A stretch of 9,124 nucleotides of DNA from Helicobacteraceae bacterium (GCA_030596305.1 JAUVKK010000026.1:1-9124); one strand, 5' to 3'; counted from the stretch's first letter, positions 1 to 6,798 are shown. Notes: generated by a model from the letters alone, not told the origin. Translations and numbers: made by a program.

Positions 1-609
1 GGCTTTTTTGCCGGGGCCGAGATCTTCTCCGTTCCCTATCAAACAGTCGTAGCCGGTCTTGGTATTGGTGGTTTGGCCTTTGCCATCGCGGCCAAAGACA
101 CCATTGCCAACTTTTTTGGTTCGGCTATTATTCTTGCAGACCGCCCTTTTGTACAGGGTGATGAGGTAAAGATAGGAAATTACTTTGGCACCGTTACCCA
201 TGTCGGTATCCGCTCGACACGTATTCGTACGCTTGACGACACTGAAGTGGTCATTCCCAATGGTCAGATCTCAAACGACATTATCGACAACTTCAGTAAA
301 CGGGAGTATCGTCGGATAAAGTCTAAGTTTCTTCTTGATAACACAACGGGTAAGCAGACGCTTGACAACCTTGAACGAGAGATCACGCTGTTTCTTGAAC
401 AAGACAAGAATGTGATCAATATTGATATTTTGATCGGGGTTCACGAGTACACGATGTTCGGAATAGAATTTGGTGTCACTTTTTATGTTGATGCACAGAA
501 CAAAGTTGACTACAGTGTACAGCAGCATCGACTTTTAAGTGATATTGCTATGATCATTAAAGAGCGTGGTGTCGAACTGGTCAGTGTTCGTGATAATATG
601 ATCAATTAA
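1..609 (+). CDS. MscS-family mechanosensitive ion channel, C-terminal part
   Basis: This is the C-terminal 202 residues of a small-conductance mechanosensitive channel, which opens under membrane tension to release solutes during osmotic downshock. The frame is already open at base 1, so the start and the first membrane helices lie outside the window. Visible residues 16-41 are the Gly/Ala-rich pore helix (TM3), with the family pattern AGLGIGGLAFAIAAKDT and then NFFG. The conserved beta domain follows, with DRPF-QGD-V near residues 48-56, then G-V-HVGIRSTRIRTLDD and the hallmark IPNG at about 85-88. The last 100 residues form the cytoplasmic alpha/beta vestibule domain. The gene ends in TAA and is followed 19 bases later by a co-directional small membrane protein gene, suggesting one transcript. 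Family assignment is firm; the full length and any N-terminal domains cannot be judged. Confidence 0.95.
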   Translation, partial: GFFAGAEIFSVPYQTVVAGLGIGGLAFAIAAKDTIANFFGSAIILADRPFVQGDEVKIGNYFGTVTHVGIRSTRIRTLDDTEVVIPNGQISNDIIDNFSKREYRRIKSKFLLDNTTGKQTLDNLEREITLFLEQDKNVINIDILIGVHEYTMFGIEFGVTFYVDAQNKVDYSVQQHRLLSDIAMIIKERGVELVSVRDNMIN

Positions 610-628
610 GACCTGAGGGTCTGAAGTA

Positions 629-991
629 ATGGAACTTCTTATTAACCTGCTTGTACTGTTTGTTGCAATAGAGCATATGGGTTTTTTGTATCTTGAGATG
701 TTTTTATGGACGAAGGCGTCAGGACGAAAGATATTTGGCAATACAAAAGAGGATGCTGAAAAGACAAAAGTCCTCGCTGCAAATCAGGGACTCTATAATG
801 GCTTTTTATCTGCAGGACTTCTGTGGGGTCTTTTTTATCCGAGTACAGATGTTGGTTCACAAGTTATGCTGTTTTTTCTTATCTGTATTGTTATCGCTGG
901 GGTATATGGAGGGATGACGGCAAAACGAACAATTCTTTATGTTCAGGCTCTGCCGGCGTTGATCACCATTTTGCTGATGATCAACGTTTAA
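629..991 (+). CDS. DUF1304-type small integral membrane protein
   Basis: A 120-residue, very hydrophobic protein matching, from memory, the DUF1304 family, whose function is not known. Family-type motifs are EH at residues 15-16, YLEMFLW at 21-27, a short polar loop with KIFG (34-37), and ANQGLYNGFLSAGL at 51-64. I count four likely membrane segments: about 2-26, 54-70, 76-95 and 102-119. Length is normal for the family, so it appears intact. The start ATG has a GAGGG ribosome binding site at 615-619, nine bases upstream. It lies 19 bases downstream of the MscS-type channel on the same strand, so co-transcription is likely, but a joint role in osmotic response is only a guess. A hairpin about 40 bases past its stop probably ends the transcript. 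Confidence 0.85.
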   Translation: MELLINLLVLFVAIEHMGFLYLEMFLWTKASGRKIFGNTKEDAEKTKVLAANQGLYNGFLSAGLLWGLFYPSTDVGSQVMLFFLICIVIAGVYGGMTAKRTILYVQALPALITILLMINV

Positions 992-1031
992 TGTTTGATT
1001 TAATTGAGAAAGAGATAAGAACAAGAGAGAG

Positions 1032-1051
1032 GGTGAGCTACAAAGCTCATC
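1032..1051. terminator. Hairpin between convergent genes
   Basis: An 8-bp stem (GGTGAGCT at 1032-1039 with AGCTCATC at 1044-1051, one G-U pair) closes a four-base loop. On the plus strand it is followed by GGTTTTA, a short U-run. On the minus strand it starts four bases after the lipoprotein stop and is followed by a pyrimidine-rich tract. The position between two converging genes suggests a bidirectional intrinsic terminator, although neither U-tract is strong. Confidence 0.5.
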
Positions 1052-1055
1052 GGTT

Positions 1056-2189
1056 TTATAAACCCAGTTTTTCACTTTTACAAGTGTCTAGTGAACTCAC
1101 CTTTTCACCGCTCAGTGTCTCATTGTCAGAGGCGTAATGGCCTTTAAATGTGTAGTCACTTTTATACTCGGTAAAGACAATAGTATCAACAGAGAAGAAA
1201 CTTAAAGAGAGTTCCATAGAAGCCAGCTCATCGTTTTGTATATAGGTCAATGAGAGGTCTGTTGTCGCCCCGTCGGCTTCGGTGACACTGATGTCATCAT
1301 TGTCCTTAATATATGAACAGGTCTTGTCGCCGCTTGCATCGATAATGTACCAGACACCGTTAAGTGCGTCTCTGGTGATAGGCATTGTTTCCGGCTGGTC
1401 TACTACCGGTACTTCAACAATAATCTCCTCGTCATCAGCCCAGAGAGAGTCGTACCATGCCAAAAGTGCGTCAATATACTCACCAAGCGTAGCTAAAAAA
1501 GCATCCAAATAACCGGCATTGTCTGTAACAAAAGTATCTAATTCGTCTGAAGTAGGAAGCGTCTCGTCTTGTTGTGCTGTTGCTCTGAAGAGTGCAGGAG
1601 AGCTCTGGATCTGTGTTGCGTTTTGTTCATAGACCAATACCTGCAGTCCAATAACCCGCTTAAGGAAGTCGCCTCCGGTATAGAGGGGGTCTGTGTTGGC
1701 AACAGCCGGGTCTATCGAGTATATGTTTGCAATGTTGTCTTTGATCTCGCTGTAGCTGTTGTCAGGGTTCTGTACCATCTCATTGACGATTAACGTACTG
1801 AGAATATTGATGTTTTGACTGCTTTCACTGTTTTGATACGATTTGTAGAACTTCAGGTTCTCATGTTCTACGCCTTCAGGTAACGGAAGAATGTTCATAC
1901 CGTCTTGAACGATGAGGACCATACCATCTTCGACCGAGCCAGGTACCGTAAACGAATATCTGCCCGAGAGGTCTGTTTCAGTAACCGGTTCATCTTCATC
2001 ACATGTTTGATTGTCATTAAGATCCAGACAGACTGTTGTTTTACTTTCACTTCGAAGGCCACTGGCCAGCGTAGTGCTACCATCGATGACGGTTTGCGTA
2101 TCTGCGGCTACAGCCTCTTCTGTCTCACCACACCCTTGAAAAAGTGTTGCGGTGGCTAAGAGTATCAACAGTGTTGAAGAAAATTTCAT
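1056..2189 (-). CDS. Exported lipoprotein with SdrD-B-like repeat and C-terminal beta-rich domain
   Basis: A 377-residue predicted lipoprotein of unknown function. The N-terminus is a lipoprotein signal peptide (MKFSS, hydrophobic 6-16) ending in the lipobox LFQGC with Cys20 as the lipidated residue. Residue 21 is Gly, so retention in the inner membrane by an Asp+2 signal is not indicated. Residues 52-84 resemble one SdrD-B/carboxypeptidase-regulatory-like repeat: VCLDLNDN, CDEDEPVT, then TDLSGRYSF. The acidic residues look like a calcium loop flanked by Cys54 and Cys63. Residues 128-240 form a mostly helical middle with an LSTLIVNEM segment, seen in my recollection in other campylobacterotal lipoproteins. 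Residues 275-377 start with LNGVWYI and look like a small beta-rich, lipocalin-like fold; Cys291 and Cys370 could pair. A weak AAGG lies seven bases before the ATG. No partner gene is evident. The envelope location is well supported; the function is not. Confidence 0.8.
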   Translation of the reverse strand: MKFSSTLLILLATATLFQGCGETEEAVAADTQTVIDGSTTLASGLRSESKTTVCLDLNDNQTCDEDEPVTETDLSGRYSFTVPGSVEDGMVLIVQDGMNILPLPEGVEHENLKFYKSYQNSESSQNINILSTLIVNEMVQNPDNSYSEIKDNIANIYSIDPAVANTDPLYTGGDFLKRVIGLQVLVYEQNATQIQSSPALFRATAQQDETLPTSDELDTFVTDNAGYLDAFLATLGEYIDALLAWYDSLWADDEEIIVEVPVVDQPETMPITRDALNGVWYIIDASGDKTCSYIKDNDDISVTEADGATTDLSLTYIQNDELASMELSLSFFSVDTIVFTEYKSDYTFKGHYASDNETLSGEKVSSLDTCKSEKLGL

Positions 2190-2215
2190 AATAAAACCTT
2201 ATATAGAATGAAATA

Positions 2216-2221
2216 ATCATA
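2216..2221 (-). promoter_or_regulatory. Possible -10 element for the lipoprotein gene
   Basis: On the minus strand this reads TATGAT (5 of 6 match to TATAAT). It would start transcription near 2209, giving a leader of about 20 bases before the ATG. I find no good -35 at 17 bases, which is common for campylobacterotal sigma-70 promoters but leaves the call weak. Confidence 0.3.
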
Positions 2222-2350
2222 CTAGAGAGAAGCTATATGGATTTGACTTTTATAAAGATATCAAATACTTTGTGTTAACTCTGTAACAAATTGACTCATA
2301 ATTTTTTTTAATAACATGGAGTGATGTTGAAGAGGATGAAAAGTAGAAGC

Positions 2351-2390
2351 AATAGTCAGTACCGGTTGCTTACCGGTACGTGGGACTATT
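2351..2390 (-). terminator. Long hairpin over the caspase-like gene's stop codon
   Basis: A perfect 8-bp stem (GTACCGGT at 2359-2366, ACCGGTAC at 2372-2379) with a five-base loop is extended, after a small asymmetric internal loop, by a second perfect 7-bp stem (AATAGTC at 2351-2357, GACTATT at 2384-2390). The outer stem includes the TAG stop (2386-2388) of the minus-strand caspase-like gene. The minus-strand sequence after it is pyrimidine-rich (GCTTCTACTTTTC) but lacks a solid U-run. It is probably a terminator or a 3'-end stabilising structure. Confidence 0.5.
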
Positions 2391-3522
2391 CGAGTAGTAT
2401 CTGTCTCTCTTCACCTTCTTTTGGCTTGACTGGTGCCTGTTCAACTACATCCTCAGGTTTTGTAAGTTTAAAAGCAATATCATTTTTTCTAGCAGCCTCT
2501 TTTTCTGCTGCAATTTTTGCTTCAGCCGCTTTGGCCGCTGCTTCTTTTTCTGCAACTTCTTTTGCTGTTGCCTCTTTCGCTTTTTGTGTTGCTGCTGCAG
2601 CTTTTGCCTCAAATGCTAAACGTCTTTTTTCTTTGAGTGCAGCTTCATTTTTCTTAACAGTTCTAAGTTGCTTTTGAACCTTCCTTGTATAGCTGCTTTT
2701 TGGATATTTGTTAATGAACTTTTTCAACTCTTTTTTTGAATTGCTGTTTTTGATCTTGCTATAGGCCAGTTCATCTTGTGCTGGAATTCGGTTGGGCAAG
2801 ACAAAGTAGAAGGGCTGATTTCTGGCAATGGTGATCTGCGGATTACGTTGACGATGTGTTTGACGAAGCTCTGTAAGCTTGGCCTTGAGTGCAGTCAACT
2901 CCAAACCTTTCTCTTTTGCAGCGGTTAAAAAATCATTAGTAAAGGTGGTCGAGTTGCTGTTTGTATTGGGACGGCTTGTCATAAATGTCACTTGGGCTTT
3001 TGTTGACTTTATAGCTGCCAGACCCTCCTTTTTCGGTTTGAAAAGAGTGCCGAAAGGTGTGTCGAAAGCAGTATCTAAAATAACGATGTTAAGGCGGTTG
3101 TAACTTTCTGCCATACTGCTGTAAATTGAGTTAAGCGAGACACTTTTACGAACGATCATAGTCTCATCCAAAATACCGTTGTCAATAGTGACAAGATAGT
3201 TTTTACCTTTGGTCTGTACAGAGTGACCGCTGTAGTAGACAAGACCGATATCGTTAGGACGCAGTCTTTTGTTGAACTTTCTAAGGAGACGGACAAAATT
3301 TCGTTTGTCCAGGTTCTCGCCATAGTAGACATAAAAACCGTTTTTTTCTAGAAATTTTTTCATATTTCGTGCATTATTGCTTGCTGTTGGCAGCTCATGG
3401 TCATCATAATTACTGTTACCGATAACAATAGCAACACGGTTCTCTTTTTTCATTGTTTTGAGTGTTGGTGCTGCCCATATTGAGAGGATTAACAGTGATA
3501 AAATAAATGTTATACGAATCAT
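2386..3522 (-). CDS. Secreted caspase-fold (C14) pseudo-peptidase with TolA-like coiled-coil tail
   Basis: A 378-residue exported protein. Residues 1-17 are a Sec signal peptide, with likely cleavage near SIWA|AP. Residues 27-240 form a caspase-like domain: RVAIVIGNSNY opens it, LVYYSGH brings the catalytic-type His100, and LNIVILD-TAFDTPFG occupies the position of the usual ILDACRDNPF. The nucleophilic Cys is Ala152 (codon at 3067-3069), the Gly normally following the His is Ser101, and the whole protein contains no cysteine. Proteolysis by the family mechanism is therefore excluded, and a binding or scaffold role is inferred. Residues 253-287 look like one tetratricopeptide-type helix pair (LKKFINKYPKSSYTRKVQKQL). 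Residues 290-347 are an Ala/Lys/Glu coiled coil like the TolA stalk, followed by a Pro/Glu-rich end. An AAGGAG lies eight bases before the ATG. It appears monocistronic. The fold is clear; the role is unknown. Confidence 0.88.
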   Translation of the reverse strand: MIRITFILSLLILSIWAAPTLKTMKKENRVAIVIGNSNYDDHELPTASNNARNMKKFLEKNGFYVYYGENLDKRNFVRLLRKFNKRLRPNDIGLVYYSGHSVQTKGKNYLVTIDNGILDETMIVRKSVSLNSIYSSMAESYNRLNIVILDTAFDTPFGTLFKPKKEGLAAIKSTKAQVTFMTSRPNTNSNSTTFTNDFLTAAKEKGLELTALKAKLTELRQTHRQRNPQITIARNQPFYFVLPNRIPAQDELAYSKIKNSNSKKELKKFINKYPKSSYTRKVQKQLRTVKKNEAALKEKRRLAFEAKAAAATQKAKEATAKEVAEKEAAAKAAEAKIAAEKEAARKNDIAFKLTKPEDVVEQAPVKPKEGEERQILLE

Positions 3523-3530
3523 AAGAGTGA

Positions 3531-3561
3531 CTCCTTATTTATAAGAATTGCAAATATTCTA
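3531..3561 (-). promoter_or_regulatory. Promoter -10 and strong Shine-Dalgarno for the caspase-like gene
   Basis: On the minus strand TAGAAT (3556-3561, 5 of 6 to TATAAT) is followed by AAGGAG at 3531-3536, eight bases before the ATG. Transcription would start near 3549 with a short leader. A convincing -35 is missing. Confidence 0.45.
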
Positions 3562-3660
3562 GCGCACTTTTCTTAAGGAAGATTAGAAAAAGTTATTGCT
3601 ATGTTTCAGGTCGTTTTTTTGTGTGATGTATTAGTGTGTATTAAGGAGTGAGAAGAGTTG

Positions 3661-3684
3661 GTAGTGACCTCGAAAGGTCCCTAC
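3661..3684 (-). terminator. UUCG-loop hairpin ending the ppa operon
   Basis: The minus-strand transcript can fold as GUAG, a one-base mismatch, GACCU, a UUCG tetraloop, AGGUC, and CUAC. The first arm contains the TAG stop (3681-3683) of the 100-residue membrane protein. A pyrimidine-rich but not U-only stretch follows (CAACTCTTCTC). This is most likely the transcript end for ppa and the membrane protein gene. Confidence 0.5.
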
Positions 3685-3983
3685 TGTTCGCTGTTTTCCT
3701 GGGTAAGGTAGATCCAGAAATCTTTATGACTTCTGCCTTGATTGAGAAAATAGAGTTGTAAAATAGTAACACGATAGAGTGTGATCCCCATCTTGGCAAA
3801 AGGAATCAAAAGTGTCAAGACCATCCATGAAGGCTGTTTTTTGTCACCTTTGGAGAGCATCATCTCCTGCATGCCGATATTGATACTGAGGTACCAGCCA
3901 AACATAAAAGAGAATAGAAAGTTCAAGATGATGCCAAAAAGTAAGATAGCAGCGAAGTCCTGTTCATATATGCCTGCGATCAT
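3681..3983 (-). CDS. Small two-helix membrane protein, function unknown
   Basis: A 100-residue protein I do not recognise. It has two strongly hydrophobic stretches, about residues 10-33 (rich in Phe, Leu and Ile) and 54-80. They are joined by a polar loop with a basic SKGDKKQPS patch (44-52), and the C-terminus is polar (SHKDFW then EENSEQ-like). There is no signal peptide cleavage site and no Cys, so it is probably a plain inner-membrane hairpin. Its ATG overlaps the TGA stop of ppa by four bases (ATGA, 3980-3983), and a GAGGAG sits just upstream, so its translation is probably coupled to pyrophosphatase. That arrangement makes it a real gene and suggests matched synthesis, but does not say what it does. 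A UUCG-loop hairpin covers its stop codon. Confidence 0.82.
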   Translation of the reverse strand: MIAGIYEQDFAAILLFGIILNFLFSFMFGWYLSINIGMQEMMLSKGDKKQPSWMVLTLLIPFAKMGITLYRVTILQLYFLNQGRSHKDFWIYLTQENSEQ

Positions 3984-4507
3984 AAGGTCTCCTCATAGGT
4001 TTTAATGGCCTCTTGCAAGATCTCGGTTGCAGAGGCTTTTGCTTCAAACCCTTTGATCTTAACCCATTTCTTCGGCTCAAGCATCTTATAGGTCTCAAAG
4101 AAGTTTTTTAACTTGTCAAGCGTGTGTTTTGGAATGTCGCTTAGATCATTTACTGCGTCGTAAGTCGGGTCGACCTTAGCAGTTGGGACCGCAAGAAGTT
4201 TTTCATCTATACCACTCTCATCTTCCATGATAAGGACACCTATAAGACGGCAGTTAAGAACAGAGCCTGCTTGCATAGGGTATTCGGTCAAAATCAGTAT
4301 ATCTGTAGGGTCACCGTCTTGAGATAGTGTTTTGTTGACAAACCCATAGTTCGCCGGATAAAACATGGCGGAGTGCATAACACGGTCCAATACAACAGCA
4401 CCGCTCTCTTTGTCGATTTCGTATTTGATGTTTGATCCGTAAGGGATCTCAATGATCGCGGTTACGTTGTCTGGGTTTTCACCGTAACCGATCTTCTCTA
4501 AGTTCAT
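3980..4507 (-). CDS. ppa: Inorganic pyrophosphatase (family I, soluble)
   Basis: Cytoplasmic enzyme that hydrolyses pyrophosphate to two phosphates with magnesium, pulling forward nucleotide polymerisation, tRNA charging and other activating reactions. At 175 residues it is the normal length of bacterial family I enzymes. The active site is complete: Glu20, Lys28, Glu30 and Arg42, Tyr50 and Tyr54, the signature DGDPTD with Asp64, Asp66 and Asp69, then Asp96, Asp101, Lys103, and Tyr140-Lys141. These run one number behind the E. coli residues, so the alignment is almost gap-free. The start is fixed by GGAGG (4512-4516) four bases before the ATG. The stop overlaps the start of a small membrane protein gene, so the two are almost certainly one operon. 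It is transcribed divergently from the oad operon. Confidence 0.97.
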   Translation of the reverse strand: MNLEKIGYGENPDNVTAIIEIPYGSNIKYEIDKESGAVVLDRVMHSAMFYPANYGFVNKTLSQDGDPTDILILTEYPMQAGSVLNCRLIGVLIMEDESGIDEKLLAVPTAKVDPTYDAVNDLSDIPKHTLDKLKNFFETYKMLEPKKWVKIKGFEAKASATEILQEAIKTYEETL

Positions 4508-4773
4508 TAAGCCTCCAATTGACTATGTTAGATTAGTTTAACCAAATGATACTCAATTTACTATTTATGCAGGGCTCTGTTTTGTGATGTCAGATAAGAT
4601 TAAGGGGCCTTGAACGTTTTGCTTAATATTAATAAACAGCTGCCCACAAAAATCCTACTGTTATAGGGATAGAAAGTAACATTTGAGTAATATGTAAAAA
4701 GCTTTAAAGTGAGCATGTAATAGTTTAAAGGGCTTTGTACTAATATAAGCAAAATTCAGTGAAAAGGCCAAAT
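4508..4773. other. Divergent spacer between ppa and oadG
   Basis: This 266-base, AT-rich stretch has no credible open frame on either strand and must hold both divergent promoters. Near ppa there are only weak minus-strand promoter matches, such as TATCAT at about 4547-4552. Near oadG there is a TATAAG at 4744-4749 and a pair of TTTAAAG boxes 21 bases apart. A weak hairpin (ATCCTA with TAGGGAT around 4652-4673) lies in the middle. No riboswitch or small RNA was recognised. Confidence 0.6.
4744..4767 (+). promoter_or_regulatory. -10 element and ribosome binding site of the oad operon
   Basis: TATAAG at 4744-4749 (5 of 6 to TATAAT) would start a short leader of about 17 bases. AAAAGG at 4762-4767 lies six bases before the ATG at 4774 and decides that start over an in-frame GTG at 4759, which would itself contain the Shine-Dalgarno and has none upstream. 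Confidence 0.4.
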
Positions 4774-5007
4774 ATGGAAGTGAATTATATATTTGAAGGC
4801 TTGAAGATCATGCTGCTGGGTATGGGAACAGTTTTCTCATTTCTAGTGATCATGATCGTTATGATGAACATCATGTCCAAGATCGTACACCGTTTTTTTC
4901 CAGAGCCAAATGATGTTGACAACAATACATCACCGGCTATGGATAACAACGCTAAGAAAGTCGCAGCTATTACTGCCGCGATCATGCACCACAGACAAGT
5001 AAAATAA
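4774..5007 (+). CDS. oadG: Oxaloacetate decarboxylase gamma subunit
   Basis: OadG is the small membrane subunit that anchors the alpha subunit to the sodium-pumping beta subunit and helps assemble the complex. From the ATG at 4774 it has 77 residues, typical of the family. Residues 9-38 form the single membrane helix with the family pattern GLKIMLLGMGTVFSFL. A charged, Pro/Asn-rich linker (about 40-60) follows, then the conserved tail KKVAAITAAIMHHR (61-74), close to the VAAI-AAI-HR end of other OadG proteins. His72 and His73 are candidates for the C-terminal zinc ligands known in enterobacterial OadG, which is inference here. It is first in the operon, with an eight-base gap before oadA, as expected for the G-A-B order. 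I chose the ATG over an upstream GTG because of the Shine-Dalgarno placement. Confidence 0.93.
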   Translation: MEVNYIFEGLKIMLLGMGTVFSFLVIMIVMMNIMSKIVHRFFPEPNDVDNNTSPAMDNNAKKVAAITAAIMHHRQVK

Positions 5008-5015
5008 GGATAAAA

Positions 5016-6794
5016 ATGGCTAAGAAGTTTATTGACATTATGGACACGACTTTCCGTGACGGATTCCAATCTGTTTTCGGCGGTCGTGTATTGATGGATG
5101 ACTTTTTCCCTGCAGTAGAAGCAGCGAAAGAGGCAGGGATCACACACTTTGAATTTGGGGGAGGGGCACGTTTTCAGTCACTTTACTTCTATTTGAATGA
5201 AGATGCATTTACAATGATGGACCGTTTCCGTGAGATCGTTGGACCAGATGCAAACCTGCAGACACTTGCACGTGGTGTAAACACAGTTATGCTTGACACA
5301 GGTTCACGCGAACTGATCGACATGCACGCAAAACTGTTCAAAAAACACGGTACGACTACGATCCGTAACTTCGATGCATTGAACGATGTTGAGAACCTTA
5401 AGTACTCAGGTGAGCGTATCAGTCACCATGGTCTGAAGCACGAAGTCGTTGTAACGATGATGGACCTTCCACCAGGATGTCACGGTGCACACGATGTTGG
5501 CTTCTACGAGAAGACACTTCGCGAGATCCTTGACAGTGGAATTCCTTACGACTCTATCTGTTTCAAAGACGCTTCAGGTACATCTAGTCCGAAAAAGGTC
5601 TATGAGACGATCAAGATGGCACGCGGTCTTGTTCCTGAAGATACTCATCTTCGTCTTCATACACACGAAACTGCCGGTGTTTCGGTTGCAGCATATATGG
5701 CAGCTCTTGACGCTGGTATTGACGGTATTGATATGGCAGCCGCTCCAGTTTCTGGCGGTACGTCACAGCCAGACATCCTGACGATGCTTCATGCGACTAA
5801 GGGTATGGACTATGATCTTGGCGGTTTAGAGATTGACAAGGTCCTTACTTATGAGAAAGAGGTCCAATCTGCACTAAGTGATTACTTTATGCCACCGGAA
5901 GCGACAATGGTCTCTCCACTTATCCCATTCTCGCCAATGCCGGGTGGTGCGCTGACAGCAAACACGCAGATGATGCGTGACAACGGAATCCTTGAGCGTT
6001 TCCCTGACGTTATTGACGCAATGCGCGAAGTCGTTGAACGCGGTGGTTACGGTACATCTGTAACACCAGTTTCTCAGTTCTACTTCCAGCAGGCACTTAA
6101 CAATGTTATGCAGGGCCCTTGGAAAGCTATCGCTCCGGGTTATGGAAAGATGGTTCTAGGTTACTTCGGTAAGACACCAGTCGCTCCGGATCCTGAGATC
6201 GTAAAGATCGCTTCTGAGAAGATGAACCTTGAGCCGACAACGAAGAAGGTTCTTGAGCTTACAGATGCAGATCCGACCAAGGCACTTGGACACTGGGAAA
6301 ACATCCTAAAAGAAGAGGGCATTGAGACGACTGAAGAGAACATCTTCATCGCCGCAGCATGTCAAGAAAAAGGTATCGCATTCCTTAAAGGCGAAGCAGA
6401 AGTAAACGTACGTAAAATTTCAGATATTCAAACAGAGGAAACATCAATGGCAGCAGGTAACTATACAGTCGTAGTAGATGGACAGCAGTTCAGTGTTCAA
6501 GTAGCAGAAGGTTCAGGTGATATTCAAGTCGTAGCAGCAAATGGTGAGTCAGCGGCTCCAGTAGATGCAGCTACAGGTGTTGGAATCGACATCAAAGCAC
6601 TTCTTCCGGGCGCAGTATGGAAAATCGTTGCTAATCCGGGTCAGAGTGTTGCTGAAGGCGATACGATCATGATCCTTGAGTCTATGAAAATGGAGATCGA
6701 TGTTGTTGCTCCAAAAGGCGGCGTGGTCAAATCAATCAATGTCGCGGTCAATGACAAAGTGGTTGAAGGTCAACTAGTAGCAGTTATTGGATAA
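5016..6794 (+). CDS. oadA: Oxaloacetate decarboxylase alpha subunit (PycB-like), with biotinyl domain
   Basis: A 592-residue peripheral cytoplasmic subunit that transfers the carboxyl group of oxaloacetate (or a related acid) to its own biotin, releasing pyruvate. Residues 5-280 are the carboxyltransferase TIM barrel: [10 protein letters not shown] with metal ligand Asp10, FDALNDV at 119-125, CFKDASG with Lys184, and LHTHETAG with His215 and His217. Next come SGGTSQPD (246-253) and the conserved helical PYC/OADA domain to about 470. After a linker, residues 525-592 form the biotinyl domain, with ESMKM at 555-559 and biotin on Lys558. AAGGA lies five bases before the ATG. The barrel carries FGGGARFQS where most OadA proteins have GGATFD-like residues, a trait I associate with Campylobacter PycB, so pyruvate carboxylase subunit B is the alternative name. 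Flanking oadG and oadB favour the pump. An internal ribosome binding site precedes residue 478. Confidence 0.95.
   Translation: MAKKFIDIMDTTFRDGFQSVFGGRVLMDDFFPAVEAAKEAGITHFEFGGGARFQSLYFYLNEDAFTMMDRFREIVGPDANLQTLARGVNTVMLDTGSRELIDMHAKLFKKHGTTTIRNFDALNDVENLKYSGERISHHGLKHEVVVTMMDLPPGCHGAHDVGFYEKTLREILDSGIPYDSICFKDASGTSSPKKVYETIKMARGLVPEDTHLRLHTHETAGVSVAAYMAALDAGIDGIDMAAAPVSGGTSQPDILTMLHATKGMDYDLGGLEIDKVLTYEKEVQSALSDYFMPPEATMVSPLIPFSPMPGGALTANTQMMRDNGILERFPDVIDAMREVVERGGYGTSVTPVSQFYFQQALNNVMQGPWKAIAPGYGKMVLGYFGKTPVAPDPEIVKIASEKMNLEPTTKKVLELTDADPTKALGHWENILKEEGIETTEENIFIAAACQEKGIAFLKGEAEVNVRKISDIQTEETSMAAGNYTVVVDGQQFSVQVAEGSGDIQVVAANGESAAPVDAATGVGIDIKALLPGAVWKIVANPGQSVAEGDTIMILESMKMEIDVVAPKGGVVKSINVAVNDKVVEGQLVAVIG
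6434..6794 (+). other. Internal ribosome binding site and ATG: possible free biotin-carrier protein
   Basis: Inside oadA, AGAGGA at 6434-6439 lies seven bases before an in-frame ATG at 6447 (Met478). Translation from it would give a 115-residue protein holding only the linker and the complete biotinyl domain with Lys558. The site falls in the linker between the catalytic and biotinyl domains, where an independent start would be functionally sensible. The local signal is at least as good as those of oadG and oadA and clearly better than that of oadB. Use in the cell is unproven. Confidence 0.4.
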
Positions 6795-6798
6795 TCAG

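Noticed and set aside
610..621. GACC-TGAG-GGTC mini-hairpin between the channel gene and the DUF1304 gene
   Set aside because: Only four base pairs, overlapping the ribosome binding site; too weak to call a regulatory element.
2275..2295. GTTAACTCTGTAAC as an Fnr/Crp-type (TTAAC-N4-GTTAA) operator
   Set aside because: The half-site spacing and second arm do not match the palindrome; probably chance in AT-rich DNA.
2321..2677. Plus-strand open frame rich in Ser, Ala and Phe
   Set aside because: It is the antisense of the Ala/Lys/Glu coiled-coil codons of the caspase-like gene and has no credible ribosome binding site.
2386..3522. Active metacaspase or caspase-type defence effector
   Set aside because: The nucleophilic Cys is absent (Ala152) and the protein has a signal peptide. 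There is no toxin, sensor or CRISPR gene nearby.
4759..4773. GTG start five codons upstream for oadG
   Set aside because: The AAAAGG that serves the ATG at 4774 would lie inside this extension, and no Shine-Dalgarno precedes the GTG.
6787..6798. TTG start four codons upstream for oadB
   Set aside because: It lies within the last codons of oadA, has no Shine-Dalgarno, and would add charged/polar residues before the signal-like segment.
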